Shown: positions 44,706 through 54,342, numbered from the stretch's first letter. The stretch is 64,000 nt of DNA from Synechococcus sp. CBW1108 (GCF_015840335.1 NZ_CP060395.1:2579277-2643276); one strand, 5' to 3'. Numbers and translations: made by a program. The notes: generated from the letters alone by a model not told the origin.

Positions 44706-45809
44706 CTAGTCAAAAGCGTCCTGCTCCCCTGGCGCCCCGTTCGCTTTGGAGATCCTGGCCCGGATGCGGGATTCGAGCGAGTTGCTTGCCAGCGCCACCA
44801 GGTCGTCTAGGGAATTGGCCTCGAGCATGGCCTGCACCCTCGCCCGGGCATCCGCAGATGCACAGGCCTCAGGCTGGATACACCCTTGGATGCAGGCGCT
44901 GGCGCAGTCGACCTCGGCTGCCTTTGGACTGGGCTCCCCATGGCTGCCGCCCCATAGTTCGGGCGTTACCACCCCGTCAAAGACGGCCAGGGCCGGGCCG
45001 GTCATGAACAGATGGTCAGTCCGGCCATCCCACTCAATTTCGAGGCTGCCCCCAGGCAGATCGAGCCTGGCGATCCGGTTGGCCAGGCCGAAGCGATGGG
45101 CCACCACCAAGGTGGCGCAGGCGCCAGTGCCACAGGCCAGGGTCGGACCTGCCCCCCGCTCCCACACGCGCATGACCAGATGGCTGGGGCTCAGCACCTG
45201 CACAAAATGAACATTGGTTCGGGCCGGAAAGGCCGGATGCAGCTCGAGGGCAGCGCCGAACCGCTCCAGGTCAATCGCAGCAACATCCGCAACGGGAACC
45301 ACCACATGGGGATTGCCCATGCCGACGGAGCCAACATCAAATTGGCTCCCAGCTATCTCCAGGCACCCTTGGGCGACCCCAGCTGGGCCGAGCTCCAGGG
45401 TTGTGGGGATGGCAGCAGGTTCCAGGAAGGGAACTCCCATGTCCACCCGGATGGTGCCGTCCTGACGGAGTTCCGGAACGATCCTTCCTGCCAGGGTCTC
45501 GATCTGCCAGCAGCGTCCGGCAGGGTCACCATCGCTGTCGGCCAGGAACCTGGCCAGGCAGCGGATGCCGTTGCCGCACATTTCGGGCTCGCTGCCATCG
45601 GCATTGAAAATCCGCATCCGCAACTCCCCCTCGCCCCGGGCGGGCAGGGCCAGGATCACTCCATCAGCCCCAACGCCAAAGCGCCGCTCGCATAGCCGTT
45701 GAATCCGCTCCGGGGTGAGCCCCAGATCGTCCTGATCCCTGGGGCTGAGCCGCCCATCAAGGATGAGGAAATCGTTTCCCAGGCCTTGATATTTGCTGAA
45801 CTGGAGCAC
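44706..45809 (-). CDS. dapF: Diaminopimelate epimerase with Cys-rich C-terminal extension
   Basis: A 367-aa protein. Residues 1-285 are a complete DapF: QFSKYQGLGNDFLILDG, catalytic Cys 78 in EPEMCGNGIRC, GMGNPHVV, and the second catalytic Cys 226 in LACGTGACATLVVAH; the usual end FMTGPALAVFDG lies near 279. Beyond it, residues 286-367 are an extra 80-residue tail with cysteines 302, 306, 310 and 316 (C-x3-C-x3-C-x5-C) followed by a helix (ARVQAMLEANSLDDLVALAS). It makes meso-DAP for lysine and peptidoglycan. The start is GTG 45809 (VLQFSKYQ); GTG 45830 is an alternative. The tail is unusual and unexplained. Confidence 0.9.
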   Translation of the reverse strand: MLQFSKYQGLGNDFLILDGRLSPRDQDDLGLTPERIQRLCERRFGVGADGVILALPARGEGELRMRIFNADGSEPEMCGNGIRCLARFLADSDGDPAGRCWQIETLAGRIVPELRQDGTIRVDMGVPFLEPAAIPTTLELGPAGVAQGCLEIAGSQFDVGSVGMGNPHVVVPVADVAAIDLERFGAALELHPAFPARTNVHFVQVLSPSHLVMRVWERGAGPTLACGTGACATLVVAHRFGLANRIARLDLPGGSLEIEWDGRTDHLFMTGPALAVFDGVVTPELWGGSHGEPSPKAAEVDCASACIQGCIQPEACASADARARVQAMLEANSLDDLVALASNSLESRIRARISKANGAPGEQDAFD

Positions 45810-45841
45810 GATGGAGGCAAGCACAGCCACAGCAGAATCCT

Positions 45842-46081
45842 ATGCAGAGCTTTTTCGAGAAGCACTCGATCGCTCTCGATACGTCCCAGCCCAGCATTCG
45901 CCATCTGCAGGATTTGATTCGCCATCGCACCCCCGTGGCGATCCAGGTGGTGGGGATCGGTGAACTGGAAGGCACCCTGCACTGGCAGGACGGCAGCTAC
46001 CTGGCCCTCAGCCAGGCGGAGGGCCGTCCCCTGACCCTGATCAACCGCTCAGCTGCCAGCACGATCCGGGCCCTGGGTTGA
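45842..46081 (+). CDS. hfq: Cyanobacterial Hfq-like RNA-binding protein
   Basis: A 79-aa Sm-fold protein with [61 protein letters not shown]. This matches the cyanobacterial Hfq pattern (PSIRxxQxxI, GTLxWQD, LxxxxAxxxIR). Cyanobacterial Hfq binds RNA weakly and works with the type IV pilus machinery for motility. The ATG at 45842 is divergent from dapF, and leuS follows on the same strand after 58 bp. Confidence 0.8.
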   Translation: MQSFFEKHSIALDTSQPSIRHLQDLIRHRTPVAIQVVGIGELEGTLHWQDGSYLALSQAEGRPLTLINRSAASTIRALG

Positions 46082-46139
46082 GAAACTTGGCTCTGCTGGG
46101 CTGTGGCACGATCAACGCTCCGATCCTGGCCTGGCTGCC

Positions 46140-48752
46140 GTGAGCGAATCACCCCGGTACCAACCCCAGGCCCTTGAAGCCCATTGGCAGCGGCAATGGA
46201 GCGACTCCGGCCTCTACGCCACCGAAGAGGGCGCTGCAGCTGGCGAGTCTTTTTTTGCCCTTTCGATGTTTCCCTACCCGTCGGGGAACCTGCACATGGG
46301 CCATGTGCGCAACTACGTCATCACTGATGTCATAGCCAGGGTTCAGCGGATGCGGGGCCAGCGGGTGCTGCATCCGATGGGATGGGATGCCTTCGGGCTG
46401 CCGGCTGAAAATGCTGCCATTGAAAGGGGCATTGACCCCGGCCTCTGGACAGACCAGAACATTGCGTCAATGCGGACCCAGTTGGAGCGGCTGGGCCTGT
46501 CGATCGACTGGGACCGAGAAATCGCCACCTGTCACAGCGACTACTACCAATGGACCCAGTGGCTATTTCTTCAATTCCTTGAGGCGGGCCTGGCCTACCA
46601 GAAGGATGCCACCGTGAATTGGGACCCGATCGATCAGACCGTACTGGCCAATGAACAGGTGGACAGCGCTGGCCGCTCCTGGCGCTCCGGAGCTCTGGTG
46701 GAAAAGCGGAAGCTGCGCCAATGGTTTCTGAAGATCACTGCTTACGCTGACCAGCTGCTCGACGATCTTGTCAAGCTCGATGGCTGGCCGGAGCGGGTGC
46801 GCACCATGCAGGCCAACTGGATTGGACGCAGCACGGGGGCAGAGCTGCAGTTTGACGTGGTGGACGGAGATGGCCGACCCAGCGGCAGCAAGATTGCGAT
46901 CTTCACCACCAGGCCAGACACCATTTATGGAGCCACCTACCTGGTGCTCGCTCCTGAGAACTCCCTGGTGCCAGAGCTGACTGCGGCCGCTCAGCAGTTA
47001 CCGGTGCAGGCCTTCTGCAACTTGGTGAGTCGCCAGAGCGAGCAGGAACGCACAGCCGAGGACAAACCGAAGCGGGGTGTGGCCCTTGGTTCCCAGGTTC
47101 GTAACCCCGCCAGCGGGGAGTTGATGCCGATCTGGATCGCCGACTACGTGCTGGCCGACTACGGCACGGGGGCGGTCATGGGCGTGCCTGCCCACGACCA
47201 GAGAGATTTTGTCTTTGCCCGCCAATACGAACTGCCAGTGCGGCAGGTGATCATTCCAGAGGGCAGCGATGAGCACGCCTATGGGGGTGGAGTCTGGAGC
47301 GAAGCGGGCGTGCTGATCCATTCCGGCCGCTTCAGTGGCCTGGCCAGCGGAGCTGCCAAAACAGCGATCACCAAAGCGGCAGCGCAGGAGGGCTGGGGAG
47401 AGGCGCGCACCAGTTACCGGCTGCGGGACTGGCTGATTTCACGACAGCGCTACTGGGGCTGCCCAATTCCGGTGATCCATTGCCAAGCCTGTGGCACCGT
47501 GGCCGTTCCAGCCGAGCAGCTGCCGGTCAAGCTGCCCGAGGCTGCCAGTTTGGCCGCGAAGGGAGGTTCGCCCCTGGCCCAGCTGGAGAGCTGGTGGAAG
47601 GTCGATTGCCCCCGCTGCGGCAAACCGGCTAGGCGGGAAACGGACACCATGGACACTTTTATGTGTTCCAGCTGGTATTTCCTTCGCTATAGCGATCCCC
47701 ACAACACAAATCTGCCATTTAAGCGTGAACTGGTAGATCGCTGGCTGCCCGTTGATCAGTATGTGGGCGGAATTGAGCATGCAATCTTGCACCTACTTTA
47801 CGCCCGCTTTTTCACCAAAGTTTTACGTGATCGTGGTTTGCTGGGCTTTGATGAGCCCTTCAAACGCCTCCTCACCCAGGGAATGGTCCAGGCAATCACC
47901 TACAAAAACCCTCACAGCGGCAAGTACATCGCTCCTGCGGATGTGGCCGACCCCAGCGACCCTCGGGATCCACTAAGTGGCGAAGGGCTTGTCACTTTCT
48001 ACGAAAAGATGTCGAAATCGAAATACAATGGTGTCGATCCGGCCCAGGTGATCGAAAGATACGGCGCCGACACTGCCCGCATGTTCATCCTGTTCAAAGC
48101 GCCACCGGAGAAGGATCTGGAATGGGATGACGCCGACGTGGAGGGACAGTTTCGCTTTTTAAATAGGATCTGGCGTCTGGTGGACGGCGCTTGCGAACGG
48201 GGCCTCCAGCTGGAACTCGAGCCTCAAGTCATAGACCGCAGCAATCTATCGGCTCCAGAAGTGGAGCTGCGCAGAGCCGTGCATACGGCGATCGCGGCGA
48301 TCAGCGAAGACCTCAGCGGTGACTATCAATTCAATACCGCCATTTCGGAGTTGATGAAGCTCAGCAATGCGATGGCCACCCATCTGGAATCCTCCTCCAG
48401 GCCGGTGGCCTGTGAAGCCCTTGCCAACTTGATGATTCTGCTTGCACCCTTTGCCCCTCACCTGGCCGAAGAGCTCTGGGTGCGCTTGGGGGCAAACCCT
48501 GCTGGCACCAACAGCATTCACCTGCAAGCCTGGCCCAGCGTCGATGGGGATGCCCTCAGTAAAGAGACGATCCCGGTGGTGATCCAGGTGAAGGGCAAGG
48601 TGCGGGGCAGTCTTCAGGTGCCTGCTGATGTGGATCAGGCAACGCTTGAAATGCTGGCTTTACAAAGTGAGATTGCAGTTAAATGGCTGGAAGGAAAGCC
48701 TCCCAGCCGAGTGATCGTGGTGCCGGGGAGATTGGTCAATCTGGTGCCCTGA
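46140..48752 (+). CDS. leuS: Leucyl-tRNA synthetase
   Basis: An 870-aa class I synthetase: [16 protein letters not shown] (HIGH), the editing domain (about 230-420) with [18 protein letters not shown], a zinc-type insert with CQACGTV and [23 protein letters not shown] (KMSKS) and the C-terminal anticodon-binding and LeuS-specific domains ([14 protein letters not shown]). The start is GTG 46140 ([17 protein letters not shown]). Length is standard for bacteria. Confidence 0.97.
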   Translation: MSESPRYQPQALEAHWQRQWSDSGLYATEEGAAAGESFFALSMFPYPSGNLHMGHVRNYVITDVIARVQRMRGQRVLHPMGWDAFGLPAENAAIERGIDPGLWTDQNIASMRTQLERLGLSIDWDREIATCHSDYYQWTQWLFLQFLEAGLAYQKDATVNWDPIDQTVLANEQVDSAGRSWRSGALVEKRKLRQWFLKITAYADQLLDDLVKLDGWPERVRTMQANWIGRSTGAELQFDVVDGDGRPSGSKIAIFTTRPDTIYGATYLVLAPENSLVPELTAAAQQLPVQAFCNLVSRQSEQERTAEDKPKRGVALGSQVRNPASGELMPIWIADYVLADYGTGAVMGVPAHDQRDFVFARQYELPVRQVIIPEGSDEHAYGGGVWSEAGVLIHSGRFSGLASGAAKTAITKAAAQEGWGEARTSYRLRDWLISRQRYWGCPIPVIHCQACGTVAVPAEQLPVKLPEAASLAAKGGSPLAQLESWWKVDCPRCGKPARRETDTMDTFMCSSWYFLRYSDPHNTNLPFKRELVDRWLPVDQYVGGIEHAILHLLYARFFTKVLRDRGLLGFDEPFKRLLTQGMVQAITYKNPHSGKYIAPADVADPSDPRDPLSGEGLVTFYEKMSKSKYNGVDPAQVIERYGADTARMFILFKAPPEKDLEWDDADVEGQFRFLNRIWRLVDGACERGLQLELEPQVIDRSNLSAPEVELRRAVHTAIAAISEDLSGDYQFNTAISELMKLSNAMATHLESSSRPVACEALANLMILLAPFAPHLAEELWVRLGANPAGTNSIHLQAWPSVDGDALSKETIPVVIQVKGKVRGSLQVPADVDQATLEMLALQSEIAVKWLEGKPPSRVIVVPGRLVNLVP

Positions 48753-48770
48753 AGGCACCAGCTAGACGGC

Positions 48771-49910
48771 TCAGAACCATTCGGCCAGCTCAGCCTCCTC
48801 CGCTTTGTTTACATTGGCTTCGGGCGTGGTGCGGTTGAAGTTCAGCGTTATGTGCCTGGTCTGTTCCCCATCTGCCGCAACTGCCGTAATCGGATAGAGC
48901 TGTTGGCCATCCCGAAACGGCACCTGGATGCGGAAGGTGCCGTCTTCAGCCAGGGGTACTATTTCATCGCCGATTCTCAAGGTGGCGGCTGGATCGGTGG
49001 CGCCGTAGACGACCAACTCAGCATCGGCAACTAGCCAGAAGGATCTGGGGCGGGCTGCCACAAGGCCAGATCCAGATTCACTGCGCCCACTTGCCCATCT
49101 GCCAACGCCTGAAGCATGCAGGCCCTGGTCATTCAAAGAAAAGGAATCGCTGGTGTGGAAGGCCTCAGATCCCCTACCTAGGGTGCGGCTGGTTGAGGTG
49201 GCAACCTGATAGATCCGCTCGTGGATGCCGGCGGTGGCAGCGGGTACGGAGAATTTCTCATCTGAAACCGGAGCCACCGCATCGAGGCTGAATGGCACAA
49301 ATTGGTCCAGCACCTGCTCGCTGGGGTGGAGGGCTGGAACGCGGGCCACTCCAGAGAAGGCAAGGGAGCGCCAGCTGGAGCTGGCCACGCGATAGCCAAG
49401 TTCCACCCGGTAATCGCGGTCGCTGAGGGGCACCGGCAGGTACCACTCGGTGGCATGGCTGTTGACAACCACTTCCATCAAGGTGTGCTGGTGGGCCGCT
49501 CCACCGCCCAGACCCGTTACATCGGCTACTCGCAACACCAGCTGGGTCGAGCCGTCGGCCATGGCCTGCCTCCGGTCAACGTCTGAGAGCTCCCAAAACA
49601 CATAGGCCCACTGGGGATCACGGGGGAGGAATACGACTGTCGTCTGCAGCTCCGGACGGGGAGCGGGCACCATCTCGGCCTCAATTGAACGGAGTTGCTC
49701 TGGCTGGTCCGGTGAGTCGGCCCCGGCGTCTGATCTGCGCTGAATGGCGCTCAGCAACTGGTCCTTGAGCATGCGGCTGTAGCGGCCGATGCCCAGGTCG
49801 CTGGCCAGCTGGCGCAGCTGGCGCAGGCTCAGCTGACCAATGTCAGGCCTATTGGCATCGTCTTGATTGCCAAAGTCTTGATTGGATAGGGGAAAGCCTG
49901 ACGTCACCAT
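48771..49910 (-). CDS. DUF4912-domain protein with an N-terminal Rho_N/SAP-like segment
   Basis: A 379-aa protein. Residues 20-60 (DIGQLSLRQLRQLASDLGIGRYSRMLKDQLLSAI) read like a Rho N-terminal/SAP-type helix pair. Residues 85-200 (TVVFLPRDPQWAYVFWELSDVDRRQAMADG and LPVPLSDRDYRVELGY) are the DUF4912 domain, as found in cyanobacteria. The C terminus has a further beta-rich region (GDEIVPLAEDGTFRIQVPFRDG). Function unknown. It converges with leuS, 18 bp between stops. Confidence 0.7.
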   Translation of the reverse strand: MVTSGFPLSNQDFGNQDDANRPDIGQLSLRQLRQLASDLGIGRYSRMLKDQLLSAIQRRSDAGADSPDQPEQLRSIEAEMVPAPRPELQTTVVFLPRDPQWAYVFWELSDVDRRQAMADGSTQLVLRVADVTGLGGGAAHQHTLMEVVVNSHATEWYLPVPLSDRDYRVELGYRVASSSWRSLAFSGVARVPALHPSEQVLDQFVPFSLDAVAPVSDEKFSVPAATAGIHERIYQVATSTSRTLGRGSEAFHTSDSFSLNDQGLHASGVGRWASGRSESGSGLVAARPRSFWLVADAELVVYGATDPAATLRIGDEIVPLAEDGTFRIQVPFRDGQQLYPITAVAADGEQTRHITLNFNRTTPEANVNKAEEAELAEWF

Positions 49911-50098
49911 GACGGACTCGCTGGAAGGTCTCGGACAAGGATCCCGCCTATTCCCTTAACTTTCGAGGGTCTGTCAGCAGTTCCCAACCGGTCTCAGCGG
50001 CGACCCTGCCATCGGTACCGGGGCAATGGTGCTCCACCTTTCCTGTCAGATGGGGGTTCTTGGCCGCCTAGCCCTGGCTGCCCCCGATGTCAGCGGGA

Positions 50099-50758
50099 TC
50101 AGATGGTTTGGCCGTTGCCGTAGGCAACCACGCAGGCGGCGTTGAGCAGGTTGGCGTTGGCGGCGGTGGCAGGGGCGCCGTTGAGGCTTCCTTGGCGGCA
50201 GTTGCCGCTGGCGGCCTGGCTGAGGGTGCCGTTGGTCCAGGTGAAGCTCACAGAATCGGGCTCGATCGCCTTCACCGAGGCGTAGTTGAGCTGGAAGCCT
50301 GTCTGCGGCACCACGATCACGGTGGACTGCTGGGCGGCGGCGGCGTTTACCGAGTTTGTGATGGCGGCTGCGCTGGCCATGCCCGCCACGCCCCAGGCCA
50401 GCGGAGCGGTGCCATACCAGCCGTAGGGCCAGGGCCTGGTGGCCAAGTAGCCGCCCGTGGCCCAGCCCCCATGCCATACCCCGGCGCCATATGCCCCGGC
50501 AGCCGGCCTCACGCCGACACCGGCTGGGCCACCGATTCCGCCCGCGCCGACCCCGGCCCGGGGGGTGATGCCAGCCCCGGCAGCTCCAAAGCCTGCCCCC
50601 GGGCGAGCCCCTGCCCCCGAGCCTGCTCTGCCGAAGCCCCCGGCACCGCCAAAGCCTCCGGCACCGCCCGGCCGTGCCTCAGCTTCCCAGGGCAAGTGCA
50701 GGAAAAGGGCTGTGGCAGCTGAGGCAGCCAGCAGGGTGTGGCGGAACACGCAGGTCAT
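50099..50758 (-). CDS. Secreted Gly/Ala-rich hypothetical protein
   Basis: A 219-aa protein with a signal peptide (HTLLAASAATALFLHLPWEA), then a low-complexity region of Gly-Ala-Gly-Phe repeats (GGAGGFGGAGGFGRAGSGAG and similar, about residues 28-80), and a distinct C-terminal domain with QSTVIVVPQTGFQLNYASVKAIEPDSVSFTWTNG and two Cys (NCRQ, ACVV) that probably pair. It is not a known family to me. ATG 50758 is used. The repeats suggest an extracellular or outer-surface protein. Confidence 0.6.
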   Translation of the reverse strand: MTCVFRHTLLAASAATALFLHLPWEAEARPGGAGGFGGAGGFGRAGSGAGARPGAGFGAAGAGITPRAGVGAGGIGGPAGVGVRPAAGAYGAGVWHGGWATGGYLATRPWPYGWYGTAPLAWGVAGMASAAAITNSVNAAAAQQSTVIVVPQTGFQLNYASVKAIEPDSVSFTWTNGTLSQAASGNCRQGSLNGAPATAANANLLNAACVVAYGNGQTI

Positions 50759-50858
50759 TGGGGAAGGCTTGGGCAGAGCTCCAGGGTGGTTGCTCCTGAC
50801 CTCACTTCTATCTGGTCCCACTGCTAGCCGCTGTCCCATTGGGTTTAAAGCTCTGAAG

Positions 50859-51185
50859 CTAAACGGATGCGGCGTCGAAGCGGGCAGCCAGCACGGCATC
50901 GGCGCGGGTCAGTCCATCAACCTTATGGGTGTAGATCAGGGCCTCGGCGTGGCCCCAGCCCAGGGTGAACTCCGCGTGATGGCCCTCGGCTTCGCAGATC
51001 GCGCCTGCCCTGTTGACCCACTCGAGGGCCTGCTGGAAATCTGGGAAGGGCCAGGATTTCAGCAGGTGATGGCCGTCCACCACCTGCCAGCCAGGCAGTT
51101 CCAGCATCAGTTCATCAAGCTCTGCTTGGCTCAGCGTGGGGGCGCCATCTCGACAGGGGATGCAGGTTTCCTGGGAAAGGGTCAT
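50859..51185 (-). CDS. Pterin-4a-carbinolamine dehydratase
   Basis: A 108-aa protein with the PCD/DCoH signature ICEAEGHHAEFTLGWGHAEALIYTH (active-site His pair, EGHHAEF), and an N-terminal LPGWQVVDGHHLLKSWPFPDF. It has an extra N-terminal tail with two Cys. It recycles 4a-hydroxytetrahydropterin; cyanobacteria often have it without phenylalanine hydroxylase, so its in vivo role is not certain. Confidence 0.9.
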   Translation of the reverse strand: MTLSQETCIPCRDGAPTLSQAELDELMLELPGWQVVDGHHLLKSWPFPDFQQALEWVNRAGAICEAEGHHAEFTLGWGHAEALIYTHKVDGLTRADAVLAARFDAASV

Positions 51186-51245
51186 CGGCCAAGCCTGGAT
51201 GCAACCATCCCATCATGGCCGGCCTAGGTTGGTGACTCTCGGGCG

Positions 51246-52289
51246 GTGGAGATGCCTTACCCCGATTTCCCCATCCCCCAAGACGAGCTTGAGCGCCAGC
51301 GCGACCTCGAGCGGCAGGGAATCCTCAACCTCCCTAGGGATGAACACTTCGACCGTCTGGTGCGGTTGACGGCCACCGTGCTGGAAACGCCGATTGCCCT
51401 GATCTCCCTGGTGGATGGGGAGAGGCAATGGTTTCTGGCCCGCCACGGCCTGGATGCAACCCAAACCCCAAGGCAGATGGCCTTCTGTGCCCACGCAATC
51501 GCCGGAGATGAACCGCTTGTCGTGCCCGATGCAAGACAGGATTCCCGTTTTTGCACCAACCCCCTGGTGACCGGTGATCCCTTCGTGCGTTTTTATGCAG
51601 GAATACCCCTGCAGAGCAACCAGGGCCACAACCTCGGCACCCTCTGCGTCATTGACAGGCAGCCGCGCCACTTCAGTAACAACCAGGTGGCCCTGCTCGA
51701 CGATCTCGCCAAATTGGTGCTGCGGGAGTTCGAGCTACGCCGCTTGGCAACGGTGCAGCCGATCAGCGGATTTCCTATCCGCGCCAGCTTCCTGGAACAG
51801 GCAGAACCTGAACTTGCCCGGGCTCGTCAGGGGGACTCCCCCCTGGCCCTGCTGGTAATCGAGCTTGACCACTTCAACCAGCTTCGCCAACGCTGGGGCC
51901 AGCAGGCTTCCGACCAGGCCCTGCTGGATGTGGCGGCTCTGCTTAGCTCCCAGCAATGCCCCCAGGATCTGCTGGGCCAGATCGGTGAGCAGCAGTTCGC
52001 GCTGCTGATGGCCAATACCGATGTGGATGCAGCCCTGGAGCGCGCTGATGCAATCCGCTGCGGCATTAACGAAATGTCCGGGGTGTTTACGGCCAGCGGC
52101 CATCGCCTCGGGATCAGTGGGGGCTTGACCCAATTGGCGCTGGCTGATCAGGGCCCCCAAGACCTCTTGCACCGTGCTGAAAAGGCCCTGACACTTGCCC
52201 AGGGAAACGGTCAGAACCAGATCGCCAAATTGCTGGACAATGCACCCTTGTCAGCCGGCGATTATCCGGAGCGACGTAACCGGTCCTAA
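51246..52289 (+). CDS. GAF plus degenerate GGDEF-domain protein
   Basis: A 347-aa protein. A GAF domain (about residues 22-165) has RLVRLTATVLETPIALISLVDGERQWF, FCAHAI and PFVRFYAGIPL. A diguanylate cyclase-like domain (about 180-335) has LALLVIELDHFNQLRQRWG, but the GG(D/E)EF active-site loop is replaced by QIGEQQFALLM, so it is probably not an active cyclase. It may bind GTP or a ligand and act as a sensor or receptor. The start is GTG 51246, with an in-frame ATG at 51252. Confidence 0.8.
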   Translation: MEMPYPDFPIPQDELERQRDLERQGILNLPRDEHFDRLVRLTATVLETPIALISLVDGERQWFLARHGLDATQTPRQMAFCAHAIAGDEPLVVPDARQDSRFCTNPLVTGDPFVRFYAGIPLQSNQGHNLGTLCVIDRQPRHFSNNQVALLDDLAKLVLREFELRRLATVQPISGFPIRASFLEQAEPELARARQGDSPLALLVIELDHFNQLRQRWGQQASDQALLDVAALLSSQQCPQDLLGQIGEQQFALLMANTDVDAALERADAIRCGINEMSGVFTASGHRLGISGGLTQLALADQGPQDLLHRAEKALTLAQGNGQNQIAKLLDNAPLSAGDYPERRNRS

Positions 52290-53119
52290 GTGGGCGCATA
52301 GGGGCCAAACACGGTTGCGCAGGCTGCGCCGCAGCGGCTTCCCAGGCAGATGGCCTCAGCAGATGACCAACCTGCTGCCAGTCCAGCTGTCACCCCCGCG
52401 GCAAAGCTGTCGCCACAGCCGTAGCTATCAACCAAAAGTCCCGGCAGCGCCTGGGCTGGGTAGCGTCCCCCCGGCTCACTCCATCCCCCGGCTGCCCCTT
52501 CGGTGGCAATGCGGAGACGGGGTGGCTGATGCAGTTCCCCTGGCTCAACCCGCTCGGCTGGATCGAGGGCACTGCCGATCAAAGCATCACAGCTGACCCC
52601 GCTGGCCGCGACCAGCGCCATGGACAACCGGGGCGTGACGGTGAGCAGCCTGGCTTGACGGCAGAGGTGTAGGCCGGGGGCGTCAGTTGCGGTGACGAAG
52701 ACCCCATCACGGAGTGCCAAATCCGCCCAAGGCAGGGGGTCGCTGGCCTCGGGCTGAAGGCGCTGGCCGATCACCGTGATCGCCCGGTCGCCGGCTGGAT
52801 CGACAAAACTCACGCCCCGCCTGGTGGGGGCGTCGCGCCAGGCCACTTCCAGGTCGAGGCCGAGGGCCCGGAGCCTGGCCGCCGCCTGCTCGCCGATGCC
52901 ATCCATACCAAGCGCTGTGTAGAACTTGACCGGCCGGCGGCTAAGCCTCGCCAGCTGCACGGCAGCCACGGCTCCGCCGCCAGCCGGCTCCTCCCGAAAT
53001 GCCTGGGCCTGGCAGATCGAGCCCGGACCCGGCAGCTCTGCGACCGACAAAAAGCTGACCCACTCAACGTGACCAACCACCGCTAAGGAGAGGCCCTCCA
53101 GTGCGGAATCGAAGCCCAT
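52286..53119 (-). CDS. PfkB-family sugar kinase
   Basis: A 277-aa protein with the PfkB layout: PAGGGAVAAVQLARL near the start, VKFYTALGMDGIGEQAAARLRALGLDLE, and the C-terminal catalytic DSYGCGDSFAAGVTAGLAAG (GxGD with the catalytic Asp). The sugar substrate is unknown; the absence of ribokinase-specific motifs leaves fructokinase or adenosine kinase-like activity possible. The ATG at 53119 is used. It overlaps the 5' flank of the divergent PPC-glutaredoxin gene. Confidence 0.8.
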   Translation of the reverse strand: MGFDSALEGLSLAVVGHVEWVSFLSVAELPGPGSICQAQAFREEPAGGGAVAAVQLARLSRRPVKFYTALGMDGIGEQAAARLRALGLDLEVAWRDAPTRRGVSFVDPAGDRAITVIGQRLQPEASDPLPWADLALRDGVFVTATDAPGLHLCRQARLLTVTPRLSMALVAASGVSCDALIGSALDPAERVEPGELHQPPRLRIATEGAAGGWSEPGGRYPAQALPGLLVDSYGCGDSFAAGVTAGLAAGWSSAEAICLGSRCGAACATVFGPYAPT

Positions 53120-53160
53120 GGCAACCGGGGCGGGGCCTGCGTTTGACTGGTTTAGTCTGC

Positions 53161-53742
53161 ATGGCCGAGCAACCCTTGCGAGCCATGCGCGCTGCACCGC
53201 TCCATCTCGAAGCTGGCAGCGATGTGCGGCTCACACTCGAACAGTTTGCCCGTCAGAGCAAGGCCACTGGTTTTGTGCTGAGCGTGGTGGGCAACCTTTC
53301 CCGGGCAGCCTTTGCCTGTCCCGACAGGCCAGCGGCCACGATCATCTCCGGTGAGCTGGAGATAATCACCCTGCAAGGCACTATCAGCCCCAACGGTGTC
53401 CATTTGCACCTCAGCTTCTCTGATGTCGACTGTCAGGTTTGGGGCGGGCATTTGGAACCCGGCACCCTGGTATTGAGGGGGGCTGACCTTCTGGTGGGAC
53501 TGCTCGAAGAGGCGGCAAGACCGACGACCGGGCCCAGGGTGAAGATTGCAGTTCTTCCTGGCTGCCCCTATTCGATTCGGGCCCTACGAATGCTTCGAAC
53601 CCTGGCCATCCCATACCTAGAGATTGAACCTGATGGGGCAGGCCCGGTTCCCCAGTTGTTCATTGATGGGGTGGCAATCGGTGGCTACGACGCCCTTGCC
53701 GAGCTCCATGGCCGTGGCGAGCTCGAAGCACTTCGCCCCTAA
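53161..53742 (+). CDS. PPC-domain (DUF296) protein fused to glutaredoxin
   Basis: A 193-aa protein. Residues 10-125 are a PPC/DUF296 domain (LHLEAGSDVRLTLEQFAR, SVVGNLSRAAFACPD, GVHLHLSFSDVDCQVWGGHL). Residues 127-193 are a glutaredoxin-like domain: VKIAVLPGCPYSIRALRMLR with CPYS at 135-138, then VPQLFIDGVAIGGYDALAELHGRGEL (cis-Pro and GG motif). PPC domains are found in plant AHL proteins and bacterial DNA-binding-like proteins. The fusion is not one I recognise as common. ATG 53161 is used; ATG 53182 is an alternative. Confidence 0.8.
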   Translation: MAEQPLRAMRAAPLHLEAGSDVRLTLEQFARQSKATGFVLSVVGNLSRAAFACPDRPAATIISGELEIITLQGTISPNGVHLHLSFSDVDCQVWGGHLEPGTLVLRGADLLVGLLEEAARPTTGPRVKIAVLPGCPYSIRALRMLRTLAIPYLEIEPDGAGPVPQLFIDGVAIGGYDALAELHGRGELEALRP

Positions 53743-53766
53743 ACATTGCCGCTAAAGCATTTACCT

Positions 53767-54342
53767 ATGAAATTGCGGCGCTGGATCGATTGGACTGGGC
53801 TGAATATCCTTATTCCAGTTTTCATCCTGCTGATCCCCTGGGTTCAGGAGCTTATCGACCAGCTGTTTTATGGCGGTCAGTGGAATTTGCCGATGGCTCC
53901 TGGAGGTTCATTCCTGGGGGTCTTGACAGCCCCATTCAGCCATGGCGGCTTTGGCCATCTGCTGGCCAATTCACTTACCTTCCTACCCCTTTCCTGGTTA
54001 GTATTGCTACGCGGACGCGGCGATTATCTGGCCGTCTGGCTGGGGGTCTATGCAGCGGCAATACCAGTGTGGTTGATCTGGCCTGTTGGCAGCCATGGGC
54101 TCTCTGGAGTTGTTTATGGATTGCTCGGTTATTTGCTATTAATCGGCTGGCTGGAGCGTCGCATCCTTTCACTTGTTCTTTCCCTTACAGTGCTACTGAC
54201 CTACGCGGGGATTTTACCGAGCCTGCTGCCGATCTTTTCGCCACCTGGAGTAAGTTGGATCGGCCACATCAGTGGCTTTATGGGCGGGATGCTGGCGGCC
54301 TGGGCCGTGGCTCGCCAGAATTTGCCAGATCCCAGGGTGTGA
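53767..54342 (+). CDS. Rhomboid-family intramembrane protease
   Basis: A 191-aa membrane protein with six predicted helices. FSHGGFGHLLANSLTFLPLSW, GSHGLSGVVYGLLGYLL (catalytic Ser in GLSG) and IGHISGFMGGMLAAW (catalytic His in GHISG) are the rhomboid motifs. It is an intramembrane serine protease, substrate unknown. The ATG at 53767 follows the PPC-glutaredoxin stop by 24 bp. Cotranscription is likely. Confidence 0.85.
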   Translation: MKLRRWIDWTGLNILIPVFILLIPWVQELIDQLFYGGQWNLPMAPGGSFLGVLTAPFSHGGFGHLLANSLTFLPLSWLVLLRGRGDYLAVWLGVYAAAIPVWLIWPVGSHGLSGVVYGLLGYLLLIGWLERRILSLVLSLTVLLTYAGILPSLLPIFSPPGVSWIGHISGFMGGMLAAWAVARQNLPDPRV

